DNA from: DATLAN01 sp035527455
Lineage (GTDB): Bacteria > Planctomycetota > Planctomycetia > Pirellulales > Thermoguttaceae
Reading direction: 5' to 3'
DNA: 8,704 nucleotides
Assembly: GCA_035527455.1 (NCBI GenBank)
Contig: DATLAN010000155.1
Location: 1-8,704 of the forward strand
The notes under the pieces were generated by a model, which did no database searches, was not told the DNA's origin, and was given only the letters and a program-made list of their open reading frames with translations. The position numbers and the translations under genes were made by a program. Position 1 is the first letter of the stretch. Each line of letters opens with the position of its first letter. This document shows positions 6,101 through 8,704 of this stretch, piece by piece.

Positions 6101-8704
6101 GCCGAAGTCGACGTCCGTCACGACCTCGCCGCGCTCGACGGCGAGGGCGTGTTGTCCGGGTGGTGGGGCACGGTCGAAGACGGCCACCGCGTCGTCCCCG
6201 ATGCCGGTCGCGTAGACATGGCGACCGTCGGGGCTGACCGTCACCGAGTTGACGTCCTGGAGCCCATCCACGCCGTCTTGATTGTCTTTCACGGCGTGAA
6301 CGAAGCTCAACCGGCCGGTCGATGCGTCTCGCTCGAATACGACCAAGCGGTTATCCCACCCACCGGCGACATATACGTTCTTTCCGTCAGGGCTCAGGCA
6401 CACCGCCCCTGCACCACCCAAACCGTCCACGCCTGTCAGGACTTGAATAGGGGCAAGCTCACCCGTCGACGCGTCACGGCGAAACGCCGCTACGTCGCTA
6501 GCGTTTATGCCGGCGATGTATACGTGGGCACCGTCAGGGCTGACGGCTACGTCGATCGGGTAAATCGATCCACCCGACCCCTGGCCGTTCTGCAACACCT
6601 GTACCTGAGTCAGCTTACCGGTGACCTGGTTACGGTTAAACGTTGCCACGGTGTCCTCAGTGCGGCCGGTGGTGGCGTAAACGTAGTTTCCATCCGGGCT
6701 GACGACCACGGAGACCGGGTTGGTCAATCCGTCGACGCCGTCTTGTCCGTTGGTCAACACTTGCACGGAGCTTATTCTGCCCGATGCGGCAACACGGCTG
6801 AATACGACCAGCGAGTTGCCTTCCGTTGCATAGACGTGCCTCCCATCGGGGCTCAGCGCGATTGCCGAGGCGTCCAACTCGGCAAGTTCCTGAACGAAGG
6901 TCAACTCACCGGTGGAGGCGTTACGCTCCAATACTCCCAACCCACTCCCATAGCAGACATACGCGTGGTTGCCGTCGGGGCTGATGACAAGTCTCCCCGG
7001 ATAATTCAATCCCCAGGGATTTCTTTCTGCCTCGACGAACCTGAGTTCACCCGTGGCCCCATCGCGGCTGAACACCGCCACTGCGTTGTCCTCTCTGCCC
7101 GCCGCGTAGACGTGACGACCATCCGGGCTGACCGCTACCCGATGTGCCCAGTCGAGTCCGTCCACGCCAGACTGACCATCCTTCAACACTTGGACGAAAC
7201 TCAGTTCGCCGGTGCGGTGCGAGGTGGGGGGAAAGGTTTGCTCGTAACCACCGGGCACGACTTCGGCTACGTTGTAGGCACCGGGCGCCACGTCCGGAAG
7301 CGTGTACTGACCGTCGGCGTCGGTGACGGTCCAGGGTTCGTGGTCGTCGAGTTCACCGTCACGATCCAGGTCCAGATAGATCGTCGCGCCGGCCAGTCCC
7401 GGTTCACCGGGACCGCGCAGTCCGTTGCCGTCGAGGTCATTCCACTTGGTGCCGCGGATTTCACCCTCCGTGCCTAGTTTTCTCTTGTTTGCGAAATCGA
7501 TGTTCATGAGGATCTGCCCGGCTTCGACCGTCACCGAGTAAGGTCCCTGCCAGATGGCTGGGAACGTCTGCAGATAATCCGAGGGCACGATCTCGGCCAC
7601 GGCATAGGTACCCGGCGCAACATCCGTCAGCGCGTACTCGCCGTCTGCATTGGTGAGAGTGGAAGGCTCGTCGGCGTCGCGTTGGCCGTCGTGGTCGAGG
7701 TCCAAATAGATCCTCACGCCCCCCATGCCCGTCTCGCCCGCGTCCCGCACGCCGTCACCGTCTTGATCCTCCCACGTGGCGCCGCGGATTTCGGCCGCTT
7801 TGATGTTGCCGAAGTCGATGCCCATAAGAACCTCGCCCGGCTGGAGCGTCAGGACATACGGGTCCATCTTGCTGGGGAAGGTTTGCACGTATCCACTGGG
7901 CACGACTTCGGCCACGGCGTACGTGTTGGGCACAAGGCCCACCAGCGCGTACTCGCCGTCTTCATTCGTCACCGCGGACGGTTCTTCGGTCTCGCGTCGG
8001 CCGTCGTGGTCGAGGTCCAGGTAGATCGTCACGCCGGCCATACCGGGCTCGCCGGCGTCGCGCGTGCCGTCGCCGTCCATGTCCTCCCACTTGGTGCCGC
8101 GGATTTCGCCAGGTTCACTGTTGCCGAAATTGATGTCCGCCGCAACGTCGCCCGGCTGGAGGGCCAGGACGTGGACGCCCGACCCGTCGGGGAAGGTCTG
8201 CACATAGCCATCGGGTACGACCTGGGCCACGCTATACGTATCCGGCGCAAGGTCTGTCAGCGCATACGTTCCTGCCTCATCCTCCGGAGTTCCCGAGTCA
8301 TCGGCCAAGGTCACCGCACGTGGTTCTTCTGGGTCCAATTGGCCGTTGTAGTTGAGGTCCAGGTAGATCGTCACGCCCGGCATGCCCGGCTCGCCGATGT
8401 CCCGCACGTGGTCACCGTCGAGGTCTTCCCAGGTAATGCCGTGCACTTCAGCCGGCAGTTGGTAGTTGCCGAAGTCGATGCCCGTAACCGTCTCTCCCGG
8501 TGAGATGGTCACCCCGTGCGGTCCCTGGCCGGTGGTAGGAAAAGTTTGTCGGTAACCGGCCGGCACGACCTCGAGCACCGTGTACGTGCCGGGCAGAACG
8601 TTCGTCAAGCTGTACACGCCGTCTTGGTTGGTCGGCGCGGAGGGCTCGCCGAAGTCGCGTCGGCCGTCGGCGTCCAGATCGAGGTAGATCGTTACGTCGG
8701 CCAT
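3131..8704 (-). CDS. Giant multidomain secreted or surface protein, N-terminus beyond window
   Basis: The window holds 1857 codons ending at TGA (3131-3133). The ATG at 8704-8702 is not a real start: it falls at the Met of the recurring (E/T)(P/T)GM-xx-V-x-IYLDL motif of an SdrD-B repeat, so the protein continues upstream and any signal peptide is outside. Order by residues: SdrD-B-like repeats 1-413; fifth repeat 414-494 and 849-871, interrupted by a seven-bladed propeller (498-848); Calx-beta (872-984); module X1 (985-1150), X2 (1151-1315); dockerin-like pair (1318-1397); X3 (1427-1588); planctomycete C-terminal module (1589-1730); second dockerin-like pair (1733-1795); acidic tail. The C-terminus has no PEP-CTERM or LPxTG signal. 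Numerous DxDxDG loops suggest calcium-stabilised folding outside the cell. A surface adhesion, scaffold or matrix role is inference; no enzyme activity is claimed. The open frame over 5.5 kb and intact repeats argue that it is functional. Confidence 0.9.
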   Translation of the reverse strand: MADVTIYLDLDADGRRDFGEPSAPTNQDGVYSLTNVLPGTYTVLEVVPAGYRQTFPTTGQGPHGVTISPGETVTGIDFGNYQLPAEVHGITWEDLDGDHVRDIGEPGMPGVTIYLDLNYNGQLDPEEPRAVTLADDSGTPEDEAGTYALTDLAPDTYSVAQVVPDGYVQTFPDGSGVHVLALQPGDVAADINFGNSEPGEIRGTKWEDMDGDGTRDAGEPGMAGVTIYLDLDHDGRRETEEPSAVTNEDGEYALVGLVPNTYAVAEVVPSGYVQTFPSKMDPYVLTLQPGEVLMGIDFGNIKAAEIRGATWEDQDGDGVRDAGETGMGGVRIYLDLDHDGQRDADEPSTLTNADGEYALTDVAPGTYAVAEIVPSDYLQTFPAIWQGPYSVTVEAGQILMNIDFANKRKLGTEGEIRGTKWNDLDGNGLRGPGEPGLAGATIYLDLDRDGELDDHEPWTVTDADGQYTLPDVAPGAYNVAEVVPGGYEQTFPPTSHRTGELSFVQVLKDGQSGVDGLDWAHRVAVSPDGRHVYAAGREDNAVAVFSRDGATGELRFVEAERNPWGLNYPGRLVISPDGNHAYVCYGSGLGVLERNASTGELTFVQELAELDASAIALSPDGRHVYATEGNSLVVFSRVAASGRISSVQVLTNGQDGVDGLTNPVSVVVSPDGNYVYATTGRTEDTVATFNRNQVTGKLTQVQVLQNGQGSGGSIYPIDVAVSPDGAHVYIAGINASDVAAFRRDASTGELAPIQVLTGVDGLGGAGAVCLSPDGKNVYVAGGWDNRLVVFERDASTGRLSFVHAVKDNQDGVDGLQDVNSVTVSPDGRHVYATGIGDDAVAVFDRAPPPGQHALAVERGEVVTDVDFGNRPTPVPVVISDSSRVELESGTVAFEFIVTLTEASVTTVTVDYDTADGTATVSDGDYGPVNGTLTFTPGDTIKTATVRANGDRKIEADETFLVNLSNPTFATLADSQGLGTIVNDDWDIEVALVPVLQPSPSSLPGAALPGAIDAVQAGQTYYLELWARDTGKESGPVGITGGSVDLHYDTSATDALAVTNLDFDFVFGGTINDAAGLVDDLGGGTMSGGMGLGPDWARMAYVQFVANRHGEINFELSPGVFQFSRFGLSNVAWDRVGLPEPVSVLQIAGARVDMTLVRQPTSFDEQETGEVDMLPPSEPWIHAWEPFWMELWVSTPQTDTVGTSGGTLDLLYNTALATAAQIEYGPAFASDPSGAIDDPAGRIDDLGGHTQRTDVGDDRFALLGRIRFEPTAEDRAAVDERNRSIGPYDLGFAWDDVRMEVDGHPAGSERGTAPETDLYAVVYDIDENDLIDFGDLSFFAAAFGRSPGGNQPPYAWWADFDKSNFVDFGDLSLFAPNFAKSKPDADVLFHNNFPAAWSGGTPAASPALLPAATALPALVPASDPVDPQVDVRLVAVASPTAANSLAALPESLAEVEAGSTYYLEIWVQDAADPGVGVTGGCVDVVYTTAAADALGLTHGTALNLFARGTINDAAGLVDDFGGATLTAGVGLAPGWARLGSIRCVASAAGQTDFDLLPGVLQFSRHGEGNVAWEDVALGGLALTVLPETEVVGRHVFYDCSAFDGGIAGPNTGDDDAIATDKTALQPGQTATFANYTSYHRGINGIMIDVARPAATPTTADFRLMISDPDDPDTWRPAPEPAAFSVREDAGVGGSDRVLITWPDGAIRDRWLQVTVLAENLGLSGDDLFYFGNAVAESGNSDADARVTIADLLLARNNPRNLLEPAAIDFLYDFNRDGRVNATDVLLARNHQTGFLDALELSRPSEAAGLPAPASMPKGSPDAWAWLYEIEQIRPRDRAAQKGDSVEAAVDELLSKSAT
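3320..3934 (-). other. Planctomycete C-terminal module with second dockerin-like pair
   Basis: Residues 1591-1730 contain GRHVFYDCSAFDGG, TALQPGQTATFANYTSYHRG, GINGIMIDV, VGGSDRVLITWPDGAIRDRW and FYFGNAVAE. I recognise this as a C-terminal module common in planctomycete exoproteins, without a firm name. It is followed by two EF-hand-like loops (DADARVTIADLLLARN at 1740-1755 and DFNRDGRVNATDVLLARN at 1771-1788), a dockerin-type pair in the expected terminal position. The last ~60 residues form an Ala/Glu/Asp-rich tail. Confidence 0.75.
3941..4426 (-). repeat. Module X3, third copy of the X repeat
   Basis: Residues 1427-1588 match X1 closely: STYYLEIWVQDAA, GVTGGCVDVVYTTAAADALG, RGTINDAAGLVDDFGGATLT, GWARLGSIRCVA and LQFSRHGEGNVAWEDV. 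Similarity extends to the DNA around 4018-4055 and 5333-5370. The preceding segment (1398-1426) is an Ala/Pro-rich linker. Confidence 0.75.
4514..4753 (-). other. Dockerin-like EF-hand pair, planctomycete DFGDLS type
   Basis: Residues 1323-1334 (DIDENDLIDFGD) and 1358-1369 (DFDKSNFVDFGD) fit the calcium loop of type I dockerins, with D/D/N-S/D/D ligands at positions 1, 3, 5, 9 and 12. Each is followed by a short helix (LSFFAAAF, LSLFAPNF). The pair lies in the middle of the chain, between modules X2 and X3, rather than at the end where dockerins usually sit. Confidence 0.8.
4760..5752 (-). repeat. Modules X1 and X2, ~165-residue repeats of unrecognised family
   Basis: X1 (985-1150) has AGQTYYLELWARDTG, GITGGSVDLHYDTSATDALA, FGGTINDAAGLVDDLGGGT, WARMAYVQFVA and FQFSRFGLSNVAWD. 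X2 (1151-1315) follows the same order in diverged form: EPFWMELWVST, GTSGGTLDLLYNT, DPAGRIDDLGGHT, FALLGRIRFEP and DLGFAWDDVRM. Alternating short strands and the opening 'xYYLELWxxD' followed by a 'GG-x-V-D-x-x-Y-x-T' strand resemble cohesin-type jelly-roll folds, but this is a weak structural inference. X3 further on is closest to X1. Confidence 0.7.
5753..6091 (-). other. Calx-beta domain
   Basis: Residues 872-984 carry the Calx-beta pattern: VAFEFIVTLTEASVTTVTVD, YDTADGTA, GDYGPVNGTLTFTPGDTIKT, then the acidic DRKIEADETFLVNLSNP and the closing TIVNDD. In the family these acidic residues bind calcium, and the domain occurs in adhesins and exchanger loops. It joins the repeat array to the X modules. 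Confidence 0.85.
6092..6160 (-). other. Terminal strand of SdrD-B repeat 5, after the propeller
   Basis: Residues 849-871 read PGQHALAVERGEVVTDVDFG then NRP. This corresponds to the last hairpin of the other repeats (for example GPHGVTISPGETVTGIDFGN in unit 1) and supplies exactly the part missing from repeat 5 before the propeller. The B-type domain is therefore split by the propeller rather than truncated. Confidence 0.75.
6164..7216 (-). repeat. Seven-bladed lactonase-type beta-propeller
   Basis: Seven blades (residues 498-550, 551-597, 598-640, 641-694, 695-746, 747-795, 796-848) share TGELxFVQVLxxGxxGVDGL, then xxVAVSPDGxHVYAxG and xxVAVFxRDAS. This matches 6-phosphogluconolactonase-like propeller repeats (Lactonase/YVTN class). 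Blades 2 and 3 are shorter (47 and 43 residues) because they lack most of the GQDGVDGL stretch. Seven units give a complete ring. Such propellers in exoproteins are usually binding platforms; I cannot identify catalytic residues and do not claim lactonase activity. Confidence 0.85.
7223..8704 (-). repeat. SdrD-B-like domain array, repeats 1 (partial) to 5 (first part)
   Basis: Five related units run N- to C-terminal: residues 1-83, 84-198, 199-303, 304-413 and 414-494. Each complete unit follows GEIRGTKWEDxDGDGxRDxG, a GVTIYLDLDxDGxxDxxEP strand, a TNxDGEYALTDVxPGTY hairpin, VAEVVPxGYxQTFP and a final VTLxPGExxxxIDFGN strand. Two DxDxDG-type loops per unit are likely calcium sites, as known for SdrD B repeats of Gram-positive adhesins. 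Unit 2 carries a 9-10-residue insertion (ADDSGTPEDEAG region, ~133-145). Units 3 and 4 share a 21-bp exact identity 315 bp apart (7684-7704 and 7999-8019), so duplication is fairly recent or recombination is homogenising them. The unit at the right edge lacks its first strand only because the window ends. Confidence 0.85.

Noticed and set aside
6149..7477. A 442-codon plus-strand open frame opposite the propeller
   Set aside because: Its apparent repetitiveness is the complement of the propeller blades; no independent protein signal or ribosome site.
6164..8704. Regularly spaced similar segments resembling a CRISPR or non-coding repeat array
   Set aside because: The units are 130-345 bp, stay in one open frame and encode protein domains; there are no short identical repeats with unique spacers.

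Overview
The window is GC-rich bacterial DNA, most likely from a planctomycete (Planctomycetota, Pirellulales-like). The reasons are a giant secreted-type protein built from SdrD-B-like repeats, a Calx-beta domain and dockerin-like DFGDLS repeats, with a C-terminal module (HVFYDCSAFDG ... WPDGAIRDRWLQVTVLA) that I associate with planctomycete exoproteins. A membrane-anchored DUF3365/Tll0287-like protein and a Gfo/Idh/MocA-family protein fit the same assignment. This comes from sequence recognition, not a database search.

Layout. Positions 1-467 (minus) hold the N-terminal part of a DUF3365-type membrane-anchored protein that runs off the left edge. Its upstream region (468-765) carries a candidate promoter overlapped by a 22-bp-spaced direct repeat, and a hairpin that could end the next gene. 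Positions 766-1776 (minus) encode a Gfo/Idh/MocA-like protein that keeps the Rossmann fingerprint but lacks the usual EKP catalytic motif; a good sigma70-type promoter lies upstream. Positions 1777-2191 are a divergent intergenic region containing a tiny ORF behind a near-perfect Shine-Dalgarno. Positions 2192-2617 (plus) encode a short exported thioredoxin-fold protein with a WCTPC motif and a probable GTG start.

Positions 2618-3130 contain no intact gene. On the minus strand they hold a mosaic of gene debris: two non-adjacent pieces of a spermidine-synthase-like membrane protein joined in frame, then a piece of CheW in another frame. The debris begins directly after the stop codon of the next gene.

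Positions 3131-8704 (minus) are the C-terminal 1857 residues of a very large extracellular protein whose N-terminus lies beyond the right edge. In order it has SdrD-B-like repeats 1-5, a seven-bladed lactonase-type beta-propeller inserted inside repeat 5, a Calx-beta domain, two copies of a ~165-residue module, a dockerin-like pair, a third copy of that module, a planctomycete C-terminal module and a second dockerin-like pair.

The genes do not form an obvious pathway. The giant protein is the dominant feature, probably a surface or secreted adhesion/scaffold protein stabilised by calcium. The most unusual observations are the propeller nested in a B-type domain, the mosaic gene scar at its 3' end, and the Gfo/Idh homologue without its catalytic motif.
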